Assembly: GCA_036924085.1 (NCBI GenBank)
Contig: JAVGWX010000005.1
Coordinates: forward strand, 80,368,666-80,432,665
Source: Ariolimax columbianus
Lineage: Eukaryota; Mollusca; Gastropoda; Stylommatophora; Arionidae
DNA: 64,000 nt
Direction: 5' to 3'
The notes beneath the pieces were generated by a model, which saw nothing but the letters and a program-made list of their open reading frames with translations, did not search any database and was not told the DNA's origin. Below are positions 20,885 to 32,289 of the stretch, piece by piece (positions within the stretch are counted from its first letter, which is position 1; each line of letters begins with the position of its first letter). The position numbers and the translations under genes are program-made.

Positions 20885-22200
20885 GAAACTGACACACACA
20901 CACACACACACCACTCTTACACACTAATACTGGTACACATACCCACACACGTACACACACACACATACCATTCTGACACAGTTAGTTGCCAATATCAAGC
21001 GATAACGGTGATATCATCAGACGGTTTTGTCTTTATGATGTAACTTGCGATGCAGTTGGATTATAGTGAGGAAGAAGCTGCGCTGGTTATCAACCTCACT
21101 CCCTGATCCTACCTGAAAACTAACTTGGACCAGTGGCAAAGACATAAATCAAGATGACACATACACACACACAACACTATAACTTACTAACACTGACACA
21201 CAACGCATTTACTTGTTAACTCATGCACACACACATACAACACTCTCGCTTACCAAAACTGACATACACGCACACACACATACAGCACTCTTACTTACCA
21301 ACACTGACATACACACAACACTCTAACATGCTAACACTTTCACACACAAACAAATACACCGCTCTTTCTAGCACGGACACACACCACCTTTACATACTAA
21401 CACCGATACACACAACACTCTTACTAACATGCGCGCATACATCTACACACACACACAACACCCTGCATACTAACACTGATCAACACAACATTCTTATTTA
21501 CTAGCGCGAACACACACACACACACAAAACAAACACAAACTGACGCTGATACACACAACATGCTTACCTACTAACCCTGACACACATACACATCACTCTT
21601 ACATATGTATACTGACACAAACACTTGTACACAGTAACCTTGACACACACTTACACAAGACTCTTAAATATGAACACTGACACGAACACAACATGTATAG
21701 CTATTAACCCTAACACACATACACACCACTCTTATATACCTACACTGACATAAACACATCACTTCTACCTATTAACCCTAACACGTACCCACATACATCT
21801 CTTGCATATTAACACTGTCTCACACACACACACACCACTCGTACCTACTAACTTCGACATATATATAAATATATATATGTACTTACACTTACATACTTAC
21901 AGACAAACTATTCGTATCTATTAACTGACACACATAAACAATACGTTTACACCTAACATTGACACGTACACACGCAACACTCTGACACAACACACATACA
22001 CAACACGCATGCATCTTTCCCTGACGCTCGCATGTAACACTCTTATAAACTAACTCTGCCGCACACGCAAACACAGACACACACGACATGCCTACATACT
22101 AACAATGATACACACACACGTTTACGCACAAACTCCTAACATACTTACACAACACCTGTATTTACTAACACTGACACGCGCCCACACACATATTACCACA
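20885..22200. repeat. AC-rich degenerate minisatellite
   Basis: About 1.3 kb of imperfect units of the form acacacacaacactcttac followed by ttactaacactgacac, roughly 50-65 bp long and variable. A non-repetitive interval lies at 20975-21150. An ATATAT patch is at 21857-21878. Confidence 0.85.
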
Positions 22201-22329
22201 ACATCTTTCATCAAATATTGTTGATGCTGAGTAGTATTTCGTTGCAGGCCTTTCTTTTTTGCTTTCTTCGGACTCCTCATTATTATCCTTTTCCAACAAT
22301 ATCCCAGCCTTCCTTTCCAATTATATGTC

Positions 22330-22890
22330 GAATCTTCTTCTTCGTCCGATATCAGACGTCTGACTTGAATTTGTTCAAAGAAAGCGGCCGTCCTCCCGAC
22401 ACTGACTAGAGCTTGCCTAGTGTTGGCACTAGTGATGGCCACATATGATTTATGTGGTTCTCGTATGTCGAGCAAATTTGCAGTAGATAGTCAGGGGTTA
22501 TTTTCATAACACTACGGGTGCATTCATCAGTAGCACCTATGTTAAGTTTACTGAATAGATGGTACCTCGGTCTGATGTGGCCCGTGCGGAGACGAGCACC
22601 TGGTCTCTTCTGTTCAACTGGTGATAAGCATCATTTTGTGTGTGTAGTCAGTATGCTCTATTTCTGATTTTTCCATGTATCTGGTTCTAATAAGCCTTTC
22701 GGACTCTTCGTAGGTCACACTTGAATCTGGTTGTTATAACCTTTCACCTTATTTCGTCAGTCTGTCTGCCTTCTCGTTGCCTTGGATGGTACAGTGGGAT
22801 TGGACCCACTGTGCTACAACTCTTCTGGGTTTGAAATGATGGCATAGTTGACAGAGCACTGATCTTAGGTCATTTAGGTATGTGTCTAAT
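22330..22890 (-). mobile_element. Diverged I-like LINE 3' fragment, RNase H region
   Basis: On the minus strand the relic matches the last 560 bp of the I-like LINE at 42.5 kb. It carries an altered QWVQSHC-type block, a SDVTYEESERLIRTRYMEK-like segment, the conserved RHHLFSKLNIG-like stretch and a degraded CPxC...H...C zinc-binding tail, then a short cttcttcttc (plus strand) tail near 22333. Many frame breaks make it much older than the 30 and 42 kb copies. Confidence 0.7.
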
Positions 22891-23399
22891 GAACCGTGCG
22901 TGTCGTGTTGTTGTTAGCTAACACTTAACTTGCTGTTAGTAACAGCAATATGTTCACATTATTTTCTTGTAGGACATCTGCATTGAATTTATTAACTCTT
23001 AATTATCGCAATCTCTTCGGGAACCATAATTCAAATAATGCAAGTGAACTCTCTATTTATTTTAACATTATACATGATACATATCCTTAAACTGATATTA
23101 GTTCTATATAAAACCATAAGAATCTTTCTAACCAAATACCTCCACGTAAATTTTACATCACTCTTCTGCTTTAACCTTTGCCGCAACAAATGAGAGACCA
23201 TTTCATTCTTGGAACACGATTAAAATATGTAAATAAACGTTCTGTTTATTCTTAAAATATTTTGAGATTAATTTTTCTTACATGTATGTCCAGAATGTAA
23301 ATTGACAGAGTGTACATAAGAGACCCACTTGTGTTGAAATGTGCTCCAACGCTGCGATAAATGTGCAGTCAGGTAATATACATTGATACGGTGTAATTA
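22891..23399. other. AT-rich non-coding stretch
   Basis: No gene or repeat recognised. Confidence 0.4.
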
Positions 23400-23485
23400 G
23401 CATCTGATTAGCATGGTAGGAGAACACTCATTTTTCACTGCAAAGCTAAAGCGTTCAACTCCTGGTACCTGCACACTTTTCTTCT
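23400..23485 (+). mobile_element. Possible SINE head (tRNA-like), family A
   Basis: An A-box-like ttagcatggtaggag (23408-23422) and a B-box-like gcgttcaactcc (23452-23463) sit about 30 bp apart, as in a tRNA-derived head. The family body does not follow, so this is a truncated copy or a chance match. Confidence 0.4.
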
Positions 23486-23519
23486 TTTTGTGATCGCACC
23501 TTTGATGTTAACAACATCA

Positions 23520-23575
23520 GATTAGTTTCAGTGATAAACTTCACCGTTGTTTCGAGCTCCCCTTTAGCTTCATAC
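23520..23575 (+). repeat. Dispersed repeat shared with 55797-55850
   Basis: The sequence tttcagtgat, then aaact, ccaccgttgttt-like and gagctccc matches 55800-55845 in the same orientation with a few changes. It lies at the left edge of the CR1-like LINE. Its nature is unknown. Confidence 0.5.
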
Positions 23576-23830
23576 AAGGAAAAAAAGTTTAGAAAGGTCT
23601 CAATGATGGGCATTTTAGATAGAGCAGATGGGTCAGACTATCTAGATAGCAAAATAATAGGTATAAACCTTGGGTTACAGGTGATGTGTGCGGACATGGA
23701 AATGGAATTTATTGATGTTAAAGTAGACAAAAGTAAAATGTTAGATAGGGGAGGTTTACTTCTAAATGAGATAGGACAGCATTTTGTAGCAAAGTATATG
23801 TTCAATCATTGTGTTAGAAATTTAAACTAG
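23531..23830 (+). pseudogene. CR1-like ORF1 C-terminal end, possible SGNH esterase remnant
   Basis: The frame ends with a DRGGLLLNEIGQHFVAKYM segment. CR1 ORF1 proteins often carry an SGNH/GDSL-type esterase whose last block is D..HLN..G. Here the expected His is Leu, so the active site would be incomplete. The upstream parts of an esterase are not visible. The domain assignment is an inference from this one block and its position immediately before the endonuclease frame. Confidence 0.4.
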
Positions 23831-23838
23831 TAAGGCCT

Positions 23839-26314
23839 ATGAAATATGAGACTAAAGATAGGCCTGCAATAGGGTGCTATAGAAGATGTAGTCAAAGGGG
23901 AGAGTTGATGTCAGGGAATTGTGAAATAAATAGTGGAAAAGCAAACACTAAAATGATAAAGCAGAAGCAAAAAGAGGAAAACCAACAACATTACAAACTA
24001 AAATGTTTTTATGCAAATGTGAGAAGCATAGAAAATAAAAGAGAAGAATTGGAACTGTATGTAGAAGAAGAAAAACCAGATATAATAGGGTTAACAGAAT
24101 CATGGACATATGAGGAGATTGCATATAGTGAACTTGAAATAGAGGGATATACAATGTTAAGGAAAGATAGGATAGTTGGAGACAAGACTAAGGGAGGTGG
24201 CGTTTTATTATACTGTATAAATTCTGTTAATATAACGATCAATGATTATTTATCATGTGGTAACAAAAATGAAAGTGTATGGGGAGAAATAGAAAGTGGG
24301 GGTGAAAAAACAGTGATTGGAGTGTGCTATAGATGTCCATCAAGTCAAAAAGAGGAAGATGAGGAGCTGATTAGTAGCATAGAAAAGGCAAGTGAAGGGA
24401 AATTATTATTAATGGGAGATTTCAACTTTCCAGAAATAAAATGGGATATGGCAGAAGCACTTGTTGAGTCAAAACCTTTTGTTAAGTGCATAACTGACAA
24501 TTTTTTAATTCAACATGTAGAAGCAGCCACCAGAGGCAAAAACACACTCGACCTAGTTTTTACTACAGAGGAAAATATGATTGAAAACGTTACCGTTGGG
24601 GAACTGTTTGGCTCAAGTGACCATCAAATCATCCGTTGGGATCTTATTGCAGGGAAAGAAGTAAACATAAATACGCGAACATACAACTACTCTAATGCAG
24701 ATTTTAAGAGGATGAAAGAGGCAGCGAACCACATAATCTGGAAAGATATTGTCGTAGGAACAGATGTTGAACAGGAGTGGGAGAGTTTTAAAACAGTTCT
24801 AGAAACGCTAAAATAGGAATGTATTCCATGTAGGGAGGTAAACCCCAAGCGTAAAAAGTGGATAACTATATTTGTAGTGAAATGTAGAAGAGCAAAAAAT
24901 AAAGCATGGAAAAAATATATAGAGGCAGGTAAATCAAAAAAAACATATTTAAAATATTTGGACAAGCAGAACATATCTCAGAAAGCGAATAAAACAGCAA
25001 AAATAGACTTCGAAAAAAAACTTGCTCAGAGGATCAAGACTGACAGTAAAAGCTTCTTCTCTTATGTTAGAAATAAACAAAGAACGAAAGACAAAGTAGG
25101 CCCTCTCATAGACAGTACAGGGAAAATAATAAGTGAGAATAGGGAGGCAGCTAATCTGCTCAATCAGTACTTTGGCACAGTCTATACAAAAGAGGACTGC
25201 TCCAAGATCCCAGAGCCTAAAGATATTTTTCAAAGAGACATGTATACAGCAGGATTAAGATCAATCTGTATTACAGAGGAAATGGTTTTTAAAAAATTGG
25301 AGGGGTTGAAAGTGTATAAATGTCCAGGTCAAGATGATATTCATCCAAAATTGCTATATGAAATTAGAGACCAACTAGCAAAAGCATTGGCTATATTATG
25401 TTCTCAATCCCTTACAAAAAGGATTGTTCCACGGGATTGAAAAGATGCAGGAGTGATCCCCTTATTCAAAAAAGGCAAAAAATCAGATCCAGCAAATTAT
25501 AGACCGGTGAGTTTAACGGGCATAGTCTGTAAATTGTTAGAGTCAATAATCAAAGAAAACTTTGTAATGCATTTAGACAAATTTAATCTAATTAGAAATA
25601 GTCAGCATGGGTTTACTAGAGGGAGATCAAGCTTAACAAATCTATTAGAATTCATGGAGGAGGTTACTAAAATCATAGATAAAGGGGAGCCAGTGGACGT
25701 TATTTATCTAGACTTTGCAAAGGCCTTTGATAAAGTACCTCATCAAAGATTATTTCGAAAGTTAAAATCACATGGAATAGGTGGGGAAGTTGCCAAATGG
25801 ATTGAAAATTGGTTAACGGGAAGAAGGCAGAGGGTGGGCATAAATAAGGAGTACTCTGAGTGGTGTGAAGTGAAAAGTGGTGTGCCACAGGGCTCGGTTT
25901 TGGGACCAATTTTGTTCTTGATATATATAAATGATTTCGACATTGATATGGCATCCATGATTGCAAAATTTGCTAATGACACAAAACTATGCACTAACTA
26001 GGAGTGTCTCATCTAAAGCGGAAGTGGATATATTGATGTAGGATTTAGATAAAATTCGAGAATGGTCTGTAAGCTGGCAAATGGAGTTTAATGTAGATAA
26101 ATGTACAGTCATCCACATGGGTAAATCCAATATGGAACATAATTACAGAATGGGAGAAAACAATATTAGAAAGATAGATAAGGAAAGGGACCTAGGGGTT
26201 ATAATAGATCATACAGGAAAGGTGAGTGAGCAATTTAAGGTAGCAGTGAAAAAGACAAATGCAATGTTAGGTACGATAAAAAGAAATATTAAACATAGGA
26301 GCAAGTTTATTTAA
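23839..26314 (+). pseudogene. CR1-like LINE ORF2: endonuclease and reverse transcriptase
   Basis: One frame runs from 23839 to 26001 with two internal nonsense codons: TAG at 24814-24816 and TGA at 25438-25440 (the copy at 32.9 kb has TGG there). The endonuclease shows CFYANVRSI, GLTESW, LLMGDFNFPEIKW and SSDHQI (about 24613-24630). The RT shows PGQDDIHPKLL, NYRPVSLTGIVCK, HGFTRGRSSLTNLL, YLDFAKAFDKV (25705-25737) and GVPQGSVLGP. The catalytic box reads FAND (25969-25980) instead of FADD, so one metal-binding Asp is lost. After 26001 the frame shifts and continues to 26314 (FNVDKCTVIHMGKS, DLGVIIDHTGKVSEQF). The element cannot make functional protein. Confidence 0.85.
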
Positions 26315-26353
26315 GAATAAACTGGATGCGCATAGCTTTTAGAGCAAGGTGAT

Positions 26354-27012
26354 TTCTTCTTCTTCTTCTTCATCGTACGCAGTCAGACAGTAACCATTAT
26401 TTTTTCAAAAAAAGCGGCGGTCACCCTGAGGCTGTCGCCACTGCCATAGAGCTTGTCTTGTGTTGCCACTGGTGATGGCCACATCTGCTTTCACTGATCC
26501 TCGTATGTCGGGCAGTTTTGCAGCAAATGCTCAGCGGTAATTTTCCCGGTACCACACGGGCATTCGTCGGTGCCACCTATCTTCAATTTGTTGAATAGGT
26601 GGTACCTCAGTCTATTGTGGCCAGTGCGAAGTCTGAAGACCACGACCTGCTCTCTTCTGTTCAACTGGTAATAGGCATCGTTTTTGGTATAGCCAGTATG
26701 TTCGGTTTCCCATTTGGTCATGTATCTAGTTCTAATAAGCCGTTTTGACTCTTCGTATGTCATACTAGTATCTGGTTGTGGTAGTTTTGCACCTTCTTTT
26801 GCCAGTCTGTCTGCCTCCTCGTTGCCTTGCATGTTGCAGTGAGATGGAACCCACTGCACCACTACCCTTTTTGGTGCGGACTGCTGGCATAGTTGACAGA
26901 GTACTGCTCTTAAATCATTAAGTTCAGTATTTTTCTGGCTTTTTAGTGCTGTGACTACGGCCAGAGCATCTGTAAGAAGGACTATGTGGCTTTTATTCCT
27001 TTTACCTGTCAC
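26354..27012 (-). mobile_element. 5'-truncated I-like LINE copy with target-site duplication
   Basis: On the minus strand this is the last 660 bp of the same family as 42506-45598: RNase H from the SHIVLLTDALAVVTAL block through QWVPSHCNMQGNEEADRL and the ECPCGTGKITAEHLLQNCP zinc-type tail. A (GAA)n tail follows (ttcttcttc on the plus strand, from 26354). It is flanked by identical 12-bp repeats gagcaaggtgat at 26342-26353 and 27013-27024. The frame 26491-27018 is open for 175 codons. The insertion interrupts the 3' UTR of the CR1-like LINE and so is younger than it. Confidence 0.9.
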
Positions 27013-27209
27013 GAGCAAGGTGATGTAAATGTAACTGGTTGTATACAGACTCTGCAGGGTCTTCTAAACCAGTATAAAGACGTTAAGTTAATTCTGACCG
27101 TTCTTTCCAGTCCGTCATGGCGTTTGACATTACCGAAAAAAAATCTATTTCCGAAACATAACATTGTTTATGAGCCAGTTTTCTTCAACATTCAGATTTT
27201 TCTAGGATG

Positions 27210-27530
27210 TCTTTATTTGTCACTTTCTTTATCCATGGAATTTTTAGGATTCGTCTGTAATATTTTGTTTCGTACGCTCCAATTTTCAATCACGCAATCA
27301 AATTTCAATTTCACACAGCGGATAAACATATAGACAAACAATAAAACGTTAGATAAATGATAGAGTAGATACACGGGACAGTACTGTAACACATACTCTG
27401 CAGTTTGTTCATTTAATCCACATGTGCACTTTGGTGAAATAGACATGGGTCTATTCAGTCTGTTGTGCCATGTTCTGAGGCAAAGAATGGTGATCTGTTT
27501 CTGCTGGTCAGAAGTGTGATAGTTGTCAAT
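27210..27530 (-). mobile_element. Diverged I-like LINE fragment (RNase H tail)
   Basis: The minus-strand frame contains MSISPKCTCGLNEQTAEYVL followed by QYCP, the C.C...T.E..L..CP zinc-type tail that follows RNase H in these LINEs. It is too diverged to belong to the same recent group as the 42 kb copy. Confidence 0.6.
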
Positions 27531-27559
27531 TGATTAGACCTGCTCTCTTCTGCAACTTG

Positions 27560-28260
27560 GAAATATCTGCGATAGATATAATATGAGGATTAGTACAGCA
27601 AAGACTGAGGCAATAACAATCAGTAGAATAGAGAAAACACTAAATATACAGATAAAAAGTACAGAGCTTAAACAAGTCAGTGAATTCAAATACTTGGACA
27701 GCGTGTTTACATAAAATGGAAGGCTAGATAGAGAGGTGGAATCAAGAACACAAAAAGCAAATCGATTTCCTATCATCTCTCACCATTACTAAGACACAAA
27801 CACATCCCAATGAAGACAAATAGACAGGTGATAAATAGTATTTGTATACCAACTCTCTACTATCAGTGTCAGACATGGACTCTCACTAAGGCACAAGACA
27901 GATAAATCATGGTATACGAAATGAGGTGTTTGAGAAAGGCTGTCGGGGTCACAAGGCTGTACAGATTGAGAAACAAAATAATCAGACAGGCTGTGTGTGC
28001 AACACCGTGCATGGAATACATAGAAAGGCAGAGAATTAAATGGTTCGGACACCTGACAAGAATGCAACCAAAGTTACTAGCTGCTCGTATCTACAATACC
28101 AGATATCAGAGCTGCAGAGCAAGAGGCAGACCACATTAAAGTTGGATAGATGGTGTCAGTGAGACACTGAAAAAACACGGAATTAAAACATCGGTGACAA
28201 AGCTGGTATACGACAGAAAACTACACCTCCCCACATCGTCTAACGACACAAATAGATAGA
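27560..28260 (+). mobile_element. LINE relic, post-RT region and tail
   Basis: Pieces read QVSEFKYLDSVFT and GRLDREVESRTQKANRF (about 27675-27765), then an open frame at 27909-28139 with YEMRCLRKAVGVTR, QRIKWFGHLTRM and a RARGRPH block. This order is the tail of a widespread APE-type LINE. It has stops and frame changes. The same type appears at 28740-32160 and, in minus orientation, at 35010-35560. Confidence 0.7.
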
Positions 28261-28379
28261 TGATGATGAATAATGACGGAAAATAATATTGGGTGACCAA
28301 ATTGATGCTAAATAAATCAAACGTGACATTCGTTGAAACAAGTGTGTTTTACGTACACGGTCAAATATACACTAGACAA

Positions 28380-28460
28380 CAGATAAATAGTGATTAGGCA
28401 ATGCGGATTCGAGCCCCTGACCTCCAGGTGACTGCTGCGCTTTGCTGCAAAAAAAGATTT
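28380..28460 (-). other. tRNA-like B-box remnant
   Basis: On the minus strand, ggggctcgaatccgc (rc about 28391-28405) resembles a Pol III B-box with a tRNA-like arm before it. No convincing A-box or full cloverleaf was found. It is probably a decayed SINE or tRNA pseudogene. Confidence 0.3.
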
Positions 28461-28639
28461 GATTTTAAAATTTCACTAACTATTTAGCTGTTTTTTGTTG
28501 TCTGGTGTGTATGTTTTCTGAGTGTTTAAAATACTTGTCTTTGCGGTTGTTTTCGCTTCTACTTCTTCTTTTTCCGTCGTCACATTTGGTGGAGCTTGAG
28601 TTCAACTCTGCATTTTTTAAGCATATGTTCAGCAATCCT

Positions 28640-28726
28640 TTTGGTAAAGCATTGGTTCAACACTGCATTTGGTAAATCATTGGTTCAACACTGCATTTGG
28701 TAAAGCATTGGTTCAACAATCGATCT
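28640..28726 (+). repeat. 28-bp tandem repeat, three units
   Basis: Three units of tttggtaaagcattggttca followed by acactgca, nearly identical. Confidence 0.85.
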
Positions 28727-28739
28727 GGTGGAATGAATA

Positions 28740-30041
28740 TGTGAAAGCTGCAGTCAATGACAGGAAAATGTCTTTTAAGCAATGGCATCGATCTCAAAAA
28801 GAAGAAAAACATAACTCTTATAAGGAGGGGCTAAAAGTAAAGCCAGGATAGTTGTACACGAGGAGAAAGAAAATGCTTGGCAGAAATATGGGAAAATACT
28901 GAGTTAGCTATATTCAACATCTAGATATTTTTTACAGAAAAATTCGCGCTCTGCTGTTGAGAGATGAACAATATATTCCTTATACATTGGTCCATAGTAA
29001 AGACGGGCAACCACTCTTTGAACCCGAGAAGATAAGAGAGATGGGACGAGTATTTTACAGACTTACTTGTGCCAAATGCAGAAACGGATAGCGTTATAGA
29101 ATCTGTCCAACATCATTCATTGGTACAAATCCCGAAAAATATTGCGCATAGCAACAGATTAATATTCGAGCAAAATGTCAGAGATGCAATTAGAAGTTCT
29201 AACTACAAGGCCTCGGGTGTAGAGAAGATATAAGTAAATGCCTTAAAAGTTTAATTAGACGTGGGTTGATGCAAAGGTACTTGGTGATTGGCAAAGAGCG
29301 GTGGTGGTACCTATTTAGAAAAAGACGGACAGCAGAAAAGATTGCAACTCTTATATGTATATATCTCTCCTCAGTCACGTTGGGAAAATGTGTGCACGGC
29401 TCCTTGAGCAACGAGTTCAATCTATTGTGGAGCCGCTGCACATTGATTCACTTTCAGGATTTCGGAAAAGAAGGGGATATATATATATTGTATTTACGCT
29501 CAGACATTTAAGTAAAAAAAAAAAATACAATTTTTGTTAAACTCCATGTGGCCTTCGTTGGTCAAGAAAAGGCATTTGGCAGGGTAAACCGATGTAGACT
29601 TTGGGAGGTAATGGAGAAATATAGTATGGAGAGTCAACTACCAGATGGCATTCGTGCCTTGTATGCAAAAAGTGAAGGTGCAGTACGAACGAATAAAGGT
29701 ATTACAAATTGGTTTCCAGTGCTGAGTCATGGCCATGGCTGAGTGGTGTACGACAGGTGTGTGTTTTTTCTCTAATTCAATTCTTAATTTACTTGTATAT
29801 GGATGAAATGACACAGTTGGCAAACCATCATGATGAGTCCCTAAATGAACTGTTGTTTGCTGAGGATCAGGTCTTCTTTTACCAAAATGGAGACGACCTA
29901 CAACACCACCTGAACTTTCTCCATCCCGCTTGCAATGAATATGACAAGAAGGTCAACATAGGCATGACAGAGACTTTATTGATACGTGAATAAATGCAGA
30001 GAAGTTTCCACATCAGTGACATTGATATCGAATCATGTACG
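28740..30041 (+). mobile_element. LINE relic, RT domain, left part of split element
   Basis: Degraded frames follow the order of one LINE protein: FYRKIRALLLRDE and KDGQPLFEPEKI (about 28930-29030), LSSVTLGKCVHG, a GFRKRRG block (29455-29480), FVGQEKAFGRVNRCRLWEVM (29550-29615), YMDEMT, and LLFAEDQVFFY (about 29850) where FADD is expected. It is interrupted at 30041 by the I-like LINE and resumes at 32001. Many stops show that it is old. Confidence 0.75.
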
Positions 30042-31989
30042 TCTGGAAAGACGGACTTTGAGTCAAGCTAAGAAGAAGTGATGTTTGTGGGAAAATGTAC
30101 AAGTGGATCAACCACTACCTCAAACAAAGAACGGCCAGAGTCCAAGTACAAGGGCAGATGAGCAAAAAGGTGACACTCGAGCAGGGAGTACCCCAATGGG
30201 GGAGTACTGTCACCCACACTCTTCCTAGTATATATAAACGACATTACAGAGAATATACCAAGAAGAGTCCATAGCTCAATGTTTGCAGACGATCTGGCTA
30301 TGTGGACCTCTGAAAAGAATCTCACCATAGCAAGAAATCGGATGCAGAAGGCCCTAACATCGCTGGAAGAGTGGGCGAACTCATGGCTGGTCAAAATAAA
30401 CGAGGAGAAAACCACATGCACAATATTCTCGCTTTCAATAAAACCCCAAAACACCAAATTAAGTTTAAATGGCAAATTCCTGCAGCCAAACGACAACCCA
30501 AACTATCTGGGAGTCACATTTGATCGGCGCATGACATGGAAAAGTCGAGAGAAACCGAATGAGAGCCAGAGAAAGAATGGCAATCATGAGGAAACTTGCT
30601 GGCACAAGCTGGGGAGCAGACGAAAGCATACTAAAGAAACTGTACACTGGAAGAGTGAGACCAGTTCTCGAGTATGGCATTGCGGCATGGACAACAGCAG
30701 CAAAGGCGAACTTCGATAAAGTTAGCAAACTTCAAAACCAAGCCATGAGAGTTATAACAGGAGGCATGAAGTCAACGCCAATTGTAGAACTTGAAAAGAT
30801 TACAAAACTGCAATCCATGACCGATAGAAGAGACTGCAGAGCCCAGCTGCAGTCAGAGAAACTCCGAAGACTGACTGACCATCCAATGCACCAGAGACTA
30901 AACAATTTGGGAAATGGGAAACTAAAGCGGAGAAACTTTGCAGAAATAGCCAAAGCAAAGATGCACGAAGATCCCATAAACGCACTAACAACACCAAAAC
31001 CCATCACTACTGTACAAAAACCTACCTGGAGGCAGGATATATTTCCAGAGGTGGTAGAAAATATACCAGGTATTGGAAACAAAAACTGCCAGACTGAAAA
31101 AGAAAGGAGAGATACTACCCTAAGCTTTATATCGAAAAGCTACCCAAGCATGGACTGGACCCATGCATACACCGACGGTTCTGTAACAAACACTACACAG
31201 AACGGAGGGGCAGGAGCATTCCTGAACCTACCAAATGGCAGACAAATAACACTGTCATTCGCTACTGGTAAGTACACAAGCAATTTCAGAGCGGAGGCAG
31301 AGGCACTGAGGGCGGCAGTGGAAGAAATGGGGACACACAAAGAAAATAAAAGCCATATAGTCCTGCTTACAGATGCTCTCGCCGTAGTCACAGCGCTAAA
31401 AAGCCAGAAAAACACTGAGCTTAATGACTTAAGAGCAGCACTCTGCAAACTGTGCCAGCAGTCCGCACCAAAAAGGGTAGTGGTACAGTGGGTCCCATCA
31501 CACTGCAACATCCAAGGCAACGAGGAGGCAGACAGACTGGCAAAAGAAGGTGCAAGACTACCACAAACAGATACTAGTATGACGTACGAAGAGTCAAAAC
31601 GGCTTATCAAAGCCAGATACATGACCAAATGGGAAACCGAACATACTGGTTACACCAAAAACGATGCCTATTACCAGTTGAACCGAAGAGAGCAGGTCGT
31701 TGTCTTCAGACTTCGCACTGGCCACAATAGACTGAGGTACCACCTATTCAACAAATTGAAGATAGGTGGTACCGTCGAATGCCCGTGCGGTACCGGGAAA
31801 ATGACCGCTGAACATCTGCTGCAGAACTGCCCGACATACGAGGATCAGAGAGAGCAGATGTGGCCATCACCAGTGGAACTGCAAGACAAGCTCTATGGCA
31901 GTGGCGACAGCCTCAGGATGACCGCCGCTTTTTTCGAAAAAATAATGGTTACTGTCTGACTGCGTACGAAGAAGAAGAAGAAGAAGAAG
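30042..31989 (+). mobile_element. 5'-truncated I-like LINE copy with target-site duplication
   Basis: This copy starts inside the RT domain and runs to a (GAA)n tail at about 31971-31989. The flanks carry the 11-bp repeat aatcatgtacg at 30031-30041 and 31990-32000 (one base at the 5' junction is ambiguous). Against the 42 kb copy it has one inserted T near 30200 and a 5-bp deletion near 30546, which shift the frame. It is otherwise highly similar by eye. It was inserted into an older LINE of another type whose frame resumes after the duplication. Confidence 0.92.
30559..31959 (+). pseudogene. I-like LINE: thumb, RNase H and zinc-type tail, open frame
   Basis: A 466-codon open frame holds the C-terminal half of the I-like LINE protein. 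After the RT come RPVLEYGIAAWTT and a long linker. RNase H then begins with AYTDGSVTN (about 31164), with the conserved Glu in NFRAEAEALRAAVEE, the Asp in LLTDALAVV, and QWVPSHCNIQGNEEADRLA. The end has a C-P-C...H...C pattern (ECPCGTGKMTAEHLLQNCP). The catalytic RNase H residues all appear present. The upstream RT part is out of frame, so this would not be made as a full polyprotein. Confidence 0.8.
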
Positions 31990-32000
31990 AATCATGTACG

Positions 32001-32160
32001 GAAGGTAAAATACCTAGATAATATGTTCGCTGATGACGACAGAGTGGACAGAGAGATAGCACACGGAATTCAGAAGGCGAACATTGTTCACTTTCAAATT
32101 GTACCGATTTTGAAACACCATAGAGTGCTTGATAGCATGAAGCATGAGCAGCTATAAAAT
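32001..32160 (+). mobile_element. LINE relic, right part of split element
   Basis: After the second copy of the target duplication the frame reads VKYLDNMFADDDRVDREIAHG and QKANIVHFQ (about 32006-32100), the segment that follows the RT core in the 28740-30041 relic. It confirms that the older LINE was interrupted. Confidence 0.7.
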
Positions 32161-32289
32161 AAATGACTGGAGGATTCAAATCTGGACCGTAAGGATATCC
32201 AAATTATCATACACTTGTATTGGATTCAATCGGTATGTTTTATAACTAAACACGAGGCGCCACCACGTATACATACAACAAAATAGTTT

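Larger units (their letters stand above)
23580..27095 (+). mobile_element. CR1-like LINE with TTAAG tail, interrupted
   Basis: A long but inactive CR1-type element: end of ORF1, endonuclease, RT, 3' UTR with the signature ggttgtatacagactctgca (about 27038-27057), and a gttaagttaa tail near 27083. A 5'-truncated I-like LINE in minus orientation is inserted in the 3' UTR (26354-27012), flanked by a duplicated gagcaaggtgat. An internal deletion joins the RT end directly to the 3' UTR near 26306. Related fragments lie at 32290, 34285, 39485, 48725 (minus), 59800 (minus) and 60553. Confidence 0.85.

Noticed and set aside
20885..22200. A CRISPR-like array, because of regular repeats
   Set aside because: Units are AC-rich, degenerate and without unique spacers. 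The organism is an animal.
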